64,000 bases of DNA from Sphingomonas sp. Leaf230 (GCF_001421745.1 NZ_LMKW01000010.1:89130-153129); one strand, 5' to 3'; shown: positions 33,646 to 42,467, numbered from the stretch's first letter. Translations and numbers: made by a program. Notes: generated from the sequence alone by a model not told the origin.

Positions 33646-34818
33646 ATGAGCTTCCTCCACGGGATCAACGTCAACGAGGTGAAGACCTCGCGCCGCTCGA
33701 TCGTCACCGTCGCCACCGCCGTCATCGGCTTGATCGCCACCGCGCCGGCCGCGGTGGCCGGCGCGTTCCCGCTCGACACCGCGGTCGCGGTCACGAACAT
33801 CGACGACGCGATCGAGAAGGCCGGCGCGGACGGCACGCTGCGTGCCGCGCTGAAGGCCATCGCCGGCCAGGTCGACGCGCCGATCGTCGTCGTGCGCGTT
33901 GCGCCTGGCGCTACGCCGGCCGCAACCACGACCGCGGTCGTCGGCGCCGACGTCGCTGGCGTGAAGACCGGGATGCAGGCGCTGCTCACCGCGTCTGCCC
34001 AGTTGAACCTGCATCCCCGGATCATCGGCGCACCTGGTCTCGAAAGCGAGGTGGTCACGAAGGCGATGGTCACCGTCGCCAAGCGGCTCCGCGCCCGCGT
34101 CTACGCGTACGCGATCGGCAACGATCGCGGCGAGGCCATCGCCCACCGCGCCCTGTTCCCCGACGCGCGCGAGCTGACGTTGCTCTGGCCGAGCGTAACC
34201 GCTCCCTATGGCGTGGCCGGTGCAAGCATCGGCGTGCCGGTCGCGGCCGTCGCCATGGGCGCACGCGCCGCGATCGACCAGGACCAGGGCTGGCACAAGA
34301 CGCTGTCGAACGTCGCACTGCCGGAGGTCGACGGCCTGGCCGCAGATGTGACCTTCGATATTCAGGACGCCGATTGCGACGCGAACGTGCTGAACGCGTC
34401 CCAGCTTGTCACCGTCGTGCGTATCGCAGGCGGCCTCCGCTTTTGGGGCAACCGCACGTGCGCCGCACCCGCCAGCGACTTTGTGTTCGAGAGCGCCTGC
34501 CGCACCGCGCAGATCCTTGCCGACACGGTCGCGCTCGGCCTGGTGTGGGCGATGGACAAGCCGCTGCTACCCAGCCTGGCGAAGGACATCGTCGAGCAGA
34601 TCAACGAGAAGTTCCGGCAGGAAAAGCGCGCCGGCCGCATCCTCGGTGCCGTCGCGGTGTTCGACGGGGCCAAGAACCCGGTCGATCAGCTAAAGGCTGG
34701 CAAGCTGCTCATTGGCTACCGCTACACCTTCGTACCGCCGCTGGAGGCGCTCGGGATCGAGCAGGAGATCTCCGACGAGTTCTTTGCCGACTTCACCAGC
34801 CTGGTCGCCGGCAACTAA
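33646..34818 (+). CDS. FI: Contractile tail sheath protein (P2 gpFI)
   Basis: A 390-residue sheath protein. The N-terminus FLHGINVNEVKTSRRSIVTV is typical of gpFI, followed by LDTAVAVTNIDDAIEKAG and the C-terminal domain with LRFWGNRTCA and GRILGAVAVFDGAKNP. The polymer contracts to drive the tube through the envelope. An AAAGGT-type ribosome site precedes the ATG at 33646. Confidence 0.96.
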   Translation: MSFLHGINVNEVKTSRRSIVTVATAVIGLIATAPAAVAGAFPLDTAVAVTNIDDAIEKAGADGTLRAALKAIAGQVDAPIVVVRVAPGATPAATTTAVVGADVAGVKTGMQALLTASAQLNLHPRIIGAPGLESEVVTKAMVTVAKRLRARVYAYAIGNDRGEAIAHRALFPDARELTLLWPSVTAPYGVAGASIGVPVAAVAMGARAAIDQDQGWHKTLSNVALPEVDGLAADVTFDIQDADCDANVLNASQLVTVVRIAGGLRFWGNRTCAAPASDFVFESACRTAQILADTVALGLVWAMDKPLLPSLAKDIVEQINEKFRQEKRAGRILGAVAVFDGAKNPVDQLKAGKLLIGYRYTFVPPLEALGIEQEISDEFFADFTSLVAGN

Positions 34819-34847
34819 AACCACCTCACGCACGAAAGGTCGACGCG

Positions 34848-35357
34848 ATGGCGTTCCCCAGCAAGCTCAAGCAGACGATGATGTTCAACGACGGCGAAGC
34901 CTTCATCGGCGAAACCGTCTCGATCACGCCCCCCAAACTCGCGCGCAAGTTCGAGGAATACCGTGCCGGTGGCATGGGCCGCGCGGTCAAGGTCGACATG
35001 GGCGGCGAGCCGCTCGAAATGGAAGCCGTCTACGGCGGTCCGATGCGCCAGATCCTGCGCCAGCACGGAATGCTCAATCTCGCGGGCGTGCAGCAGCGCT
35101 TCGTCGGTTCGTTCCAGGACGACGATAGCGGTGCCGTCGACGTCGTGGAGATCGTTACGCGCGGCCGGCACGAAGAGATCGACATGGGCGAATGGAAGCC
35201 CGGCGAGGATACCGAGTTCAAGGTCAAGAGCCAGCTCAGCTACTTCAAGCTGACGTGGAACGGCGTCGTCGAGGTCGAGATCGATGTTCTCGGCATGATC
35301 GAGATCGTCGGTGGCGTCGACCTGATGGCCGAGCATCGCGCCGCAATGGGCTTCTGA
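34848..35357 (+). CDS. FII: Tail tube protein (P2 gpFII)
   Basis: A 169-residue gpFII family protein: FPSKLKQTMMFNDGEAFIGE at the N-terminus and KLTWNGVVEVEIDVLGMIEI near the C-terminus, both highly typical. It forms the inner tube inside the sheath. The ATG at 34848 has a GAAAGG ribosome site. A gap of about 80 bp separates it from gene E. Confidence 0.96.
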   Translation: MAFPSKLKQTMMFNDGEAFIGETVSITPPKLARKFEEYRAGGMGRAVKVDMGGEPLEMEAVYGGPMRQILRQHGMLNLAGVQQRFVGSFQDDDSGAVDVVEIVTRGRHEEIDMGEWKPGEDTEFKVKSQLSYFKLTWNGVVEVEIDVLGMIEIVGGVDLMAEHRAAMGF

Positions 35358-35440
35358 TCGCGTGACCGCGATCCGCCGGCCGCGGCGTCGCCCCGGCGCG
35401 CTGACCAAGCCAACTCAAAAGACCTGACAGGGAACGTACG

Positions 35441-35785
35441 ATGGACAACCAGAACGACAACTCGACCCCCGCCCCGACCGGAGCGCCAGGTGATATCACT
35501 CTCGAATACGATGTCGTAGTCGCTGACAAGATCGTGCTGGCGGCAGGCACGGTGGTTCATGTTCGAAAGCCGATGGCTGGCGCGTTGCGCGGGGCGAACC
35601 TCGGGGGCCTCGTCCGCATGGATTACAACCAGATCGCGCTCATAACCCCGCGCGTGACCCAGCCGATCCTGCACCCGCACTTGATCGATGCGATGGATCC
35701 CGCAGACGTCATGCAAATTGCGGGAGTACTGGTCGATTTTTTGCTGCCGACTGCGACGAAGGAAGCGCTTTCCCAGAGCATGTAG
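35441..35785 (+). CDS. E: Tail assembly chaperone E
   Basis: A 114-residue P2 gpE family protein: ITLEYDVVVADKIVLAAGTV, then VRKPMAGALRGANLGG. Codons 99-101 read GAT TTT TTG, giving the slippery heptamer T-TTT-TTG at 35737-35743, identical to P2. A -1 shift leads without a stop into the E' frame and yields a fused product of about 157 residues. E and E+E' act as chaperones for tail assembly around the tape measure. Confidence 0.93.
   Translation: MDNQNDNSTPAPTGAPGDITLEYDVVVADKIVLAAGTVVHVRKPMAGALRGANLGGLVRMDYNQIALITPRVTQPILHPHLIDAMDPADVMQIAGVLVDFLLPTATKEALSQSM
35737..35743 (+). other. -1 programmed ribosomal frameshift site (T-TTT-TTG) in gene E
   Basis: TTTTTTG is placed in the zero frame as T TTT TTG, the slippery form used by P2. 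After a -1 shift the frame stays open through 35794 to the E' stop at 35911-35913. Conservation of both site and frame relation supports function. Confidence 0.85.
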
Positions 35786-35793
35786 AGGAGCCG

Positions 35794-35913
35794 ATGGCCG
35801 ATATCGCCTTCGTCTTCCATTGGCCACCTGACGCGATGGACGCGCTGGCGGTTCCCGACTTGATGCAATGGCGCAATCGCGCCGCTCGCCGCCACAACCC
35901 CGAAGGAAAATAG
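35794..35913 (+). CDS. E': E' (GpE family) tail assembly protein, made by frameshift
   Basis: A 39-codon frame beginning MADIAFVFHWPPDAMDAL and ending in a basic tail; this is the P2 GpE (E') family sequence. It is in the -1 frame relative to gene E and is most likely translated as the C-terminal part of the E+E' fusion. A GAGGAG ribosome site also precedes its ATG, so separate translation is possible. Confidence 0.88.
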   Translation: MADIAFVFHWPPDAMDALAVPDLMQWRNRAARRHNPEGK

Positions 35914-35914
35914 C

Positions 35915-38401
35915 GTGGACCGTAACCTGCGCATTCGGATGCTCTTGGAGGCCGGTGACCGCGTCACCGGCCCATTGCGCGCCATTGCTGGTGGATCGAC
36001 AAAGGCCGCGCAGGCGCTTCGGCTGACCCGCGCCGGACTGAAAGCGATCGAGCGCGCGCAGGGCGACATCGCCGGGTTCCGCGCGCTGAAAGCGGGTCTG
36101 CGTTCGACCGAGCAGCAGATGCAGTCCGCCCGCCAAAAGGCTGCGGCGCTAGGCCGTCAAATGGCCGAAACCGCAGAGCCCACGCGTGCGATGACCCGCG
36201 AGTTCGCAAAGTCGAAAGCCGAGGCAGCAAAGCTCGAACGTCAGCACCAGGCTGAGACGCGCGAGTTGGGTACGCTTCGTGAGCGTCTCCGCGAGGCCGG
36301 CGTCGCTACGACGGACCTGGCACGGCATGAACGCACCCTCCGGAACAGCGCTCGGGAAACCAATGAAGAGATTGCAGAACAGGAACGACGCGTAAGTCGC
36401 TTGGCCGATCGTGAGCGTCGCATGGCTACCGGTCGGGCGCGGTTTGCTCGGATGCAGGGCGTCGCCACTGGCCTCGCGGCCGGCGGTGCCGCAGCGATCG
36501 GCACCGGCATGGCGATGGCGACTCCGCTGCTCGGCAGCATTAAGGCCGCGCAGGAATACCAGTCGGTGATGACCGACATTGGTCAGAAAGCCGGATTGTC
36601 GCGGGCGGCGACCGATAAGATGGGCAAGAGCCTGCTCGTCGCCGCGCGCGCTGCAAACCAGATGCCGGCGGATATGCAGCGTGGTGTTGATACGCTTGCT
36701 GGCCTCGGCGCTAGCGTACCCGACGCGATGCAGATGATGCCGTCGATCGGCAAGGCATCCACCGCGTACAAAGCTGAAGTCGGCGACATGGCCGCTGCGA
36801 CCTTTGCTGCCAAAGACAACCTGAAGGTCGCCGTAGGCCAGACAGGTAAGGTCATCGATATTATGGCGCAGTCGGGCAAACGTGGTGCGTTCGAATTGAA
36901 GGATATGGCGGCGCAGTTTCCGGCGCTAACCGCCGCGTATCAGTCGCTTGGGCAGTCAGGAACCGGTGCCGTGGCTGACCTTGCCGCCGGCGCACAGATC
37001 GCTCGAAAAGGTGCCGGCAACTCCGAAATGGCCGGTAACAATCTCCTTAACCTGCTAAACAAGATCAATGCGAAAGATACCAACGACAACTTTAAAAAGT
37101 TCGGCGTTGATCTTCCCAAGGCACTTGAGAAGGCTGCGAAGGACGGCAAGGGGCCGATACAGGCGATCACTGAACTCACCAACAGCACGCTAAAAGGCGA
37201 TACGAAAAAGCTGTCGTACCTATTCGGCGACGCGCAGGTTCAGGCAGCGTTACGCCCGTTGATGGCGAATATGGAAGAGTACAAAATCATTCGAAAAGAG
37301 TCGTTAGCCGCCAGCGGCACGACCGATCGTGATTTTGCGGAGCGAATGAAAGACTCTGCGGCACAATCCCAAGCGCTTAAGGTGAACGCAGCTACGTTGG
37401 CAGTTACACTCGGCACGATGTTGCTCCCGACGATAAATGCCGTCGTCAACCGCGCGAATGGCTTTGCTACCTGGATCGGTGATATCGCCAACAGATATCC
37501 GAACGCGACTAAGGCGGTGGCTGTAGGTGCCGCAGCATTTGCCGGCCTGTTCCTTATCCTGGGCGGCGGTGCGATCGTCATCGCTGGCCTGGTCGCGCCG
37601 TTCTCCGCGCTAGCGTTCGCCGCGGGCGCGCTTGGCATCGGTATGCTGCCAGTGATCGGTATCGCACTTGGTGTGGTCGCCGGCATCGTCGCAATCGGCG
37701 CCGCAGCCTACCTGATCTACGCTAACTGGGGCGCGATCAGCGGGTGGTTCGCTGGCGTGTGGAATGGCATCAAGGCAGGGTTTGCGGGTGGCATTGCCGG
37801 TGTCGCCGGCATGCTGCTCAACTTCAGTCCGGTAGGCTTGGTCTACAGCGGCGTCGCGGCCTTGCTCAGCCTGTTCGGGGTTCAACTGCCGGCACGTCTT
37901 ACTGAAGCCGGTCGTCACATGATGCAGGGCTTGGTCAACGGGCTACTGAGCGGACTGCGCTGGGTCGTGTCTGCCGTAACGAGCGTTGCCAGCACGGCTT
38001 CCGGTGCCTTCCGTCGTGCCCTTGGCATCAAGTCACCTAGCCGCGTCTTTATGGGCTTCGGCGGCCACATCGTCGACGGTCTGACGAACGGCATCGCCGC
38101 GCAGGAAGGCGAACCCGTCAGGCGAATGGATCGCCTATCTAGTCGCCTTACCGCTGCCATGGTCACCGGCAGCGCAATCCCGGCGATGGCGATGGCAGGT
38201 CCTGCGAGCACGGCGTCCTCGCCTGCTGGCAACGCCGGGGCGTCCTCGTCTAGCTACGTGATCCATATCAACCAACAGCCAGGACAAGACGGCCAGGCGC
38301 TCGCTCGCGCCGTTGCAGACGAGCTCGACCGGCGAGATCGAGAAACGGCTGCGCGTGGCCGTTCATCGTTTGCTGACACCCCTGATTATGAGACCGTCTG
38401 A
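35915..38401 (+). CDS. T: Tape measure protein (P2 gpT)
   Basis: An 828-residue protein starting with GTG, 1 bp after the E' stop. Residues 1-170 are a charged coiled coil; a TP901/P2-type tape-measure core follows (YQSVMTDIGQKAGLSRAAT, AKDNLKVAVGQTGKVIDIM). Strongly hydrophobic segments occupy about 540-602, and the C-terminal part has LGIKSPSRVFMGFGGHIVDGL, a conserved tail motif. It sets tail length and lines the tube lumen before DNA ejection. Confidence 0.95.
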   Translation: MDRNLRIRMLLEAGDRVTGPLRAIAGGSTKAAQALRLTRAGLKAIERAQGDIAGFRALKAGLRSTEQQMQSARQKAAALGRQMAETAEPTRAMTREFAKSKAEAAKLERQHQAETRELGTLRERLREAGVATTDLARHERTLRNSARETNEEIAEQERRVSRLADRERRMATGRARFARMQGVATGLAAGGAAAIGTGMAMATPLLGSIKAAQEYQSVMTDIGQKAGLSRAATDKMGKSLLVAARAANQMPADMQRGVDTLAGLGASVPDAMQMMPSIGKASTAYKAEVGDMAAATFAAKDNLKVAVGQTGKVIDIMAQSGKRGAFELKDMAAQFPALTAAYQSLGQSGTGAVADLAAGAQIARKGAGNSEMAGNNLLNLLNKINAKDTNDNFKKFGVDLPKALEKAAKDGKGPIQAITELTNSTLKGDTKKLSYLFGDAQVQAALRPLMANMEEYKIIRKESLAASGTTDRDFAERMKDSAAQSQALKVNAATLAVTLGTMLLPTINAVVNRANGFATWIGDIANRYPNATKAVAVGAAAFAGLFLILGGGAIVIAGLVAPFSALAFAAGALGIGMLPVIGIALGVVAGIVAIGAAAYLIYANWGAISGWFAGVWNGIKAGFAGGIAGVAGMLLNFSPVGLVYSGVAALLSLFGVQLPARLTEAGRHMMQGLVNGLLSGLRWVVSAVTSVASTASGAFRRALGIKSPSRVFMGFGGHIVDGLTNGIAAQEGEPVRRMDRLSSRLTAAMVTGSAIPAMAMAGPASTASSPAGNAGASSSSYVIHINQQPGQDGQALARAVADELDRRDRETAARGRSSFADTPDYETV

Positions 38402-38787
38402 TGCTGCTCGCACTTGGCCTGTTCGCTTTCTCGATCGACACGCTGGCGTTCGATGAGATCGCCCGTCGTGCCGACTGGCGGCACGCCACGTCGACGAGGA
38501 TCGGAGCACGTGACGCCACGCAGTTCACCGGCCCCGGCGTCGAGACGATCGCGCTGCCCGGATCCGTTTATCTGGAGATCGCGGACGGACGGGTTTCGAT
38601 CGACGAGCTGCGCCGCATGGCGGACACCGGCGACGCCTGGTCGCTGGTCGACGGGCGTGGCTATGTCTACGGCTCCTACGTCATCACCGGCATCGACGAT
38701 CGCGGCAAAGTCTTCTTTCCCGATGGCACGCCGCGACAGATCGATTTCGCGATCGACCTCCTTCGCGTCGATAGCGACGTAGCATGA
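38401..38787 (+). CDS. U: Tail protein U
   Basis: A 128-residue gpU family protein: LGLFAFSIDTLAFDEIARRA near the start, FTGPGVETIALPG and the C-terminal RGKVFFPDGTPRQIDFAIDL. It caps the tail tube during assembly. Its ATG overlaps the tape-measure stop (TGATG), and its stop overlaps gene D by 4 bp. Confidence 0.95.
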   Translation: MLLALGLFAFSIDTLAFDEIARRADWRHATSTRIGARDATQFTGPGVETIALPGSVYLEIADGRVSIDELRRMADTGDAWSLVDGRGYVYGSYVITGIDDRGKVFFPDGTPRQIDFAIDLLRVDSDVA

Positions 38788-39815
38788 TCTCCAATATCGC
38801 AGCCGTTCGCGTCGTCGTCGACGGCAAGGACATTACACCGGTACTGGAAGGCAGGGTGCCGCAGCCTAACGGCCGCCCCCCGCGCCGTCGCCTCGTCTCA
38901 CTAGGGATCAGCGAGAAACGCGGAGAGGAAGCCGACCAGCTCGATCTCGTCATCGATGACACCGACGGCACCGTCGCGCTCCCGCCGACGGGCGCGAAGA
39001 TACACGTCTGGCTCGGCTGGAAGCAGGGCAGCGACGTCACGTCCGGCCTGGTCGACAAGGGATGGTTCATCGTCGACGAGGTCGCGCATGGCGGTCCGCC
39101 CGACCTGATCACGATCCGCGCGCGCTCGGCCGACTTCACCAGCGACCTGAAGACCAGGCGGGAGAAGAGCTGGCACGGCACGACATTGGGCGCGATCGTG
39201 ACAGAAGTCGCCCAGCGCCATCATCTTACGCCCCGCTGCGCCGCCAGCCTCGCGGGGATTGCCATCACGTCGAAGGCACAGAACCGCGAAAGCGACGTGG
39301 CGTTCCTGCGCCGGCTCGGCCGCGAACGTGGGGCAGTCGCCAAGATCGCCCGCGGCGTGCTGATCTTCTCGCCAATATCTGCAGGCGTCACCGTGAGCGG
39401 CAAGCCAATCGCGACAGTTAGGATCGCTAGGCGCGACGGCGATGCCCACCAATACAGCCGACAGAAGCGCGACGACGTTCCCGGCGTGAAGGCGACATGG
39501 CATGATCGCAGATCTGGTAAACGCCTGCACATTGTCGCAGGCAAGACGGAGGGGGCGAAGTCGTTAGCTCGCGTCTACGCCAACGAGACCGACGCTAAAG
39601 CCGCTGCGAATGCGGCAAGTGGTCGCGCCGGCCGCGAGCCGGTCTCCCTGTCGCTTACGCTCGCACTAGGCCGTCCGGACATTCATCCTGAGACGAAGGC
39701 AAGCGTCACCGGCTTTAAGGCCGCGATCGAATCAGTCGAGTGGCTTGTCGCGGAAGTCGTGCACTCGCTTGGTGATCGCGGTTTCACCACCGCGCTCAAA
39801 ATGGAAGCAAGCTGA
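38784..39815 (+). CDS. D: Late control / tail hub protein D
   Basis: A 343-residue gpD family protein (T4 gp27-like hub): VVVDGKDITPVLEGRV, VHVWLGWKQG-like text (IHVWLGWKQGSDVTSGL), then RSWHGTT-like (KSWHGTTLGAIVTEVAQRH) and the C-terminal SVEWLVAEVVHSLGDRGFTT. It connects spike and tube. It is the last gene of the third late operon and ends 65 bp before the convergent SHOCT gene. Confidence 0.94.
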   Translation: MISNIAAVRVVVDGKDITPVLEGRVPQPNGRPPRRRLVSLGISEKRGEEADQLDLVIDDTDGTVALPPTGAKIHVWLGWKQGSDVTSGLVDKGWFIVDEVAHGGPPDLITIRARSADFTSDLKTRREKSWHGTTLGAIVTEVAQRHHLTPRCAASLAGIAITSKAQNRESDVAFLRRLGRERGAVAKIARGVLIFSPISAGVTVSGKPIATVRIARRDGDAHQYSRQKRDDVPGVKATWHDRRSGKRLHIVAGKTEGAKSLARVYANETDAKAAANAASGRAGREPVSLSLTLALGRPDIHPETKASVTGFKAAIESVEWLVAEVVHSLGDRGFTTALKMEAS

Positions 39816-39880
39816 ACATTGAGGCGGCTGAGCCGACGCCAGGTAGTGAATTTACCTTGGGTACGTGCGCAACCCAACCA

Positions 39881-40348
39881 TCATAATGGGCGCGAAAGTA
39901 GTTTGGACTTTTGCTCTTGAAATTCAGTGTCCGTCAGGATGCCGGCTGAGCGAAGCTCAGCAAGGGCTCTGAGTTCGTCAGCGATTCCATTCGACGAAGT
40001 GGCCTGCGGCGGTCCACGGCGAGCGGCGATCGAGCGCTGCTCGACTAGGTCGCGCAGTTGTCGGAACTCTGATGCAGTCTTCTTGATGAACAGTACCGTG
40101 TTTTCATCTTTCACGGCAGCGCCGACACCCGCCCGGCTCTCCTTGCCGCCTGCTACCCCGAACTGAATGTAACCCGTCGTAAACCCTGCTTCCTTGAACT
40201 GCACCGAAGTGATGCTTTCGTATGGTATGCGCTTGTCGCCTTTCAGCCCGTGATTTAACAGGCTCGTTAACCCTTTGCGTCTGATCACGAGAACATCGTC
40301 GAGAAGTTCTACTGTTCCGCCATTTTGCCCGTCGTAGATCACAAACAT
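39881..40348 (-). CDS. SHOCT-domain protein with PH-like N-terminus
   Basis: A 155-residue product if it starts at the ATG at 40348; a GTG at 40342 has better spacing to the GGGGG ribosome site, and an upstream ATG at 40384 would overlap the repressor. The C-terminus (ADELRALAELRSAGILTDTE) is a SHOCT motif, and the first 90 residues resemble DUF4429/PH-like beta sheets (RIPYESITSVQFKEAG). It directly follows the repressor gene, so it is probably transcribed in the lysogen. Function unknown. Confidence 0.75.
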   Translation of the reverse strand: MFVIYDGQNGGTVELLDDVLVIRRKGLTSLLNHGLKGDKRIPYESITSVQFKEAGFTTGYIQFGVAGGKESRAGVGAAVKDENTVLFIKKTASEFRQLRDLVEQRSIAARRGPPQATSSNGIADELRALAELRSAGILTDTEFQEQKSKLLSRPL

Positions 40349-40359
40349 CCCCCAATTTT

Positions 40360-41082
40360 TTAGAAACCCATAGCCTCGTCCCAAGGCATAACGCGATGAA
40401 CGCAGGAAACCTGCTCGTTTGGCACTTCAAATTCGATGCCTGGATTGAACTGCCGCAAGACGACTACGCCGGGTCGGCGGCGGACCAGTTGCTTGATCAG
40501 GACATGACGGACTTCTTCGCCATCAAAAGTTGGTCCTCGCAGCTGTACGACGACGTCGTCACCTACACCGGGCGAGCGCCTCGGATCGACGAGCAGTCGC
40601 CGGCCCGAATCGAACCTCGGCTCCATGGAATGCCCCGAAACGGACACAACGTAGAGATCCGGCCTGCCGGTTACCCCGATCGGGCGCGCCATAAAGTCTG
40701 TAGGAGCTGCCATATGCACCTCCGTCTGCTCTACATCCACTATGATTCCGTTTCCGTCCCCGAATTCAAGGTCTGCACCAAGTGCGCTGCCATAGATCGG
40801 AAGCGTCTTCGGCAACCGGCGAAACGCCTCGGGCGACATCGCTTGGGATGAGAATGTCCGCTCGATAGCCGTGTCACGGCCGAGCAACCAGTCGGATGAC
40901 GTTCCAAGGTGCTCCGCGATTAGGTCGAGCCGCTCGGCACCCGGCATCGACCCTTTCTTGATGATATTCCGGATCGCGTCAGGCTGCCCCAACGCAGCAA
41001 CTGAAATTTCGCGTGCGGTGACATTCAGCTCAGCAAGCTTCGCCTGTATTCGTTCTTTAAGAATTTCCGGTGCGGCACTCAT
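40360..41082 (-). CDS. Phage repressor with HTH and S24 (LexA-like) peptidase domain
   Basis: Start set at the ATG at 41082. Residues 1-70 form an XRE-type HTH (LNVTAREISVAALGQPDAIR onward), and 95-240 form an S24 domain with catalytic S152 in SGHSMEPRF and K197 in VLIKQLV. A clear Ala-Gly cleavage site is not visible, so self-cleavage on SOS induction is uncertain. It faces a Cro-like gene across an 89-bp region of palindromes and is the likely master repressor that keeps lysogeny. Confidence 0.92.
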   Translation of the reverse strand: MSAAPEILKERIQAKLAELNVTAREISVAALGQPDAIRNIIKKGSMPGAERLDLIAEHLGTSSDWLLGRDTAIERTFSSQAMSPEAFRRLPKTLPIYGSALGADLEFGDGNGIIVDVEQTEVHMAAPTDFMARPIGVTGRPDLYVVSVSGHSMEPRFDSGRRLLVDPRRSPGVGDDVVVQLRGPTFDGEEVRHVLIKQLVRRRPGVVVLRQFNPGIEFEVPNEQVSCVHRVMPWDEAMGF

Positions 41083-41127
41083 GACGCACTCTTTGCCGTA
41101 ACGCACCGCACTTGCGCGAGCGGGAAG

Positions 41128-41173
41128 TTTGACGTTGACATTGCGGTCAAATTTGACGCATTGGGAGCGTCAT
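41128..41173. promoter_or_regulatory. Repressor/Cro operator region with palindromes
   Basis: In the gap between the divergent repressor and Cro-like genes: a perfect 12-bp palindrome GTCAAATTTGAC (41146-41157), a further TTTGAC at 41128, and an inverted pair TGACGC (41154) / GCGTCA (41168) reaching the Cro-like start. TTGACG and TTGACA could also act as -35 boxes. These are likely operators for the two regulators. Confidence 0.6.
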
Positions 41174-41534
41174 GAGCGCTGCATATGAGAACGCCCTGCG
41201 AACGGTTGCCGATTCGTATGAAGCCGAAGTAGCCCGATGGGGCGGCAAATCCCTGTCGCGTGTCGCTACCATCGTAGTGAGCAGCGGGGCGTTCTTTAAC
41301 CGTCTTCGTGACGGAAAGACGTTTTCGGTGACTAATCTCGAGAAGTTTGCCTCGTGGTTTCGCGTCCCAGCTAACTGGCCTGATCGTTCGATCCCTCACG
41401 ATGCGGCCCTCGCGTTGACCAGCATCGGTCGACCACCTCTTCCTGCTAGCACCATGCCGCACCCGTACCGCACGCTTGACGCATCGGTCGATTGCGATCC
41501 CCGCAGCGTTTTGCAGCGTGGCCGAATCGCATGA
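41172..41534 (+). CDS. Cro-like early regulator
   Basis: A 120-residue protein divergent from the repressor, with a GGGAGCG ribosome site. An HTH-like region spans about 25-65 (SLSRVATIVVSSGAFFNRLR, then TVTNLEKFASWF-like text). The C-terminus is proline-rich and may be disordered. Position and HTH suggest the Cro or Cox role, turning off lysogeny and opening the rightward early operon. The next gene starts inside its stop (ATGA). Confidence 0.75.
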   Translation: MSAAYENALRTVADSYEAEVARWGGKSLSRVATIVVSSGAFFNRLRDGKTFSVTNLEKFASWFRVPANWPDRSIPHDAALALTSIGRPPLPASTMPHPYRTLDASVDCDPRSVLQRGRIA

Positions 41535-42028
41535 CCAAGCCTCGCACCCCCGACAGCTTCGCCGACGCCATGACCAAGGTAATTGCGCAGATTGGCGCGG
41601 CCGCTGCAGCGAAGGTCGTCGATCGTGCCGAGCGCACGATTTACGAGTGGGCGAACCCCGATAGCGATACGCTGCCGACGCTGACGCAGGCGCTTGCGCT
41701 CGATGCCGCCCACCGCCTCAACGGTGGCGAGGACGCGCCGTTTCGCGATGCCTTCAGCCACCAGCTGGATATCAAGGTCGAGCAGCAGGACGCCTGCCGC
41801 CGCGCGCTCATCAGCGACTCGGTCGAGTTCATTGGCGAGGCTAGCGATTTGCAGGCCGCTCTATTCATTGCCGTTCAACCCGGCGCTTCCCCGCTCGATC
41901 TCCATCGCGCGCTGGTTGAGGCAACGCAGGTTGAAGGCGTCCTGCGCCGCATACGTCGGCGCCTGCCCAGTTTCCTTCGTCCTGCCATGTCGACGGGGCC
42001 GGGGAATGCCGGGGGGACCCATCAGTGA
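41531..42028 (+). CDS. Early HTH-like phage protein
   Basis: A 165-residue protein, start at the ATG overlapping the previous stop. The region about 15-50 (AAAAAKVVDRAERTIYEWAN) is an HTH that resembles phage CII-like or YdaS-like activators. The C-terminal half is helical. It is the second gene of the rightward early operon, directly before the Ogr-like activator gene (GTGA overlap). A role in early gene control or replication is possible. Confidence 0.68.
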   Translation: MTKPRTPDSFADAMTKVIAQIGAAAAAKVVDRAERTIYEWANPDSDTLPTLTQALALDAAHRLNGGEDAPFRDAFSHQLDIKVEQQDACRRALISDSVEFIGEASDLQAALFIAVQPGASPLDLHRALVEATQVEGVLRRIRRRLPSFLRPAMSTGPGNAGGTHQ

Positions 42029-42357
42029 CTAAGACGAAGAGAAACTACACGCCGCGCGTACCTGCAACGGTGTGCCCGCACTGCCTGACGCGCTCGATCG
42101 CATACGACTCCGTCCAGCTCGACGTGTTCACGCGCGAGATCCGGTACGTCTGCCAGGATGCCGATTGCCAACACACCTTCGTGGCTCAGCTCGGCATCTT
42201 CCGGACGGTGCGGCCGAGCATGAAGCCAAACCCCGCAATCACCGAAGCGATCCTGCCGCACGGCCAGTGGCGCTCGAAGCCCGCGAACGATGACCAGCGG
42301 GTGCCTGCCAACGACGATCAGCCTGACGCGGCGGAGGTCGCGCCGTCGCCTGGCTAA
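42025..42357 (+). CDS. ogr: Ogr/Delta-type zinc-finger late gene activator
   Basis: A 110-residue protein starting with GTG. C17-X2-C20-X22-C43-X4-C48 has exactly the cysteine spacing of P2 Ogr, and the text around it (VCPHCLTRSIAYDS, YVCQDADCQHTFVAQLGIFR) is typical of the family. P2 Ogr binds TGT-N12-ACA and activates late promoters by contacting RNA polymerase alpha. Here TGT-N13-ACA dyads precede all late operons. Unlike P2, where ogr follows D, the gene is in the early operon behind the Cro-like gene. A 40-residue acidic tail (ANDDQ repeated) extends beyond P2 Ogr length. Confidence 0.92.
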   Translation: MTKTKRNYTPRVPATVCPHCLTRSIAYDSVQLDVFTREIRYVCQDADCQHTFVAQLGIFRTVRPSMKPNPAITEAILPHGQWRSKPANDDQRVPANDDQPDAAEVAPSPG

Positions 42358-42375
42358 TCCCCTGACCTGATCCCC

Positions 42376-42435
42376 GCGGCCTCGGCCGCAAACGTCCTGA
42401 ACCATCCCCCGCCATCCGGAAGCACCCGCTTCCGG
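42376..42435. other. Two GC-rich hairpins after ogr
   Basis: GCGGCC/GGCCGC (42376-42389) and CCGGAAGC/GCTTCCGG with a 4-base loop (42416-42435) lie in the 110-bp gap between the Ogr-like gene and the next gene. They could weaken read-through but lack T-runs. Confidence 0.35.
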
Positions 42436-42467
42436 CACCGCCACCCCCTTGCCGAAAGGAATGCCCG

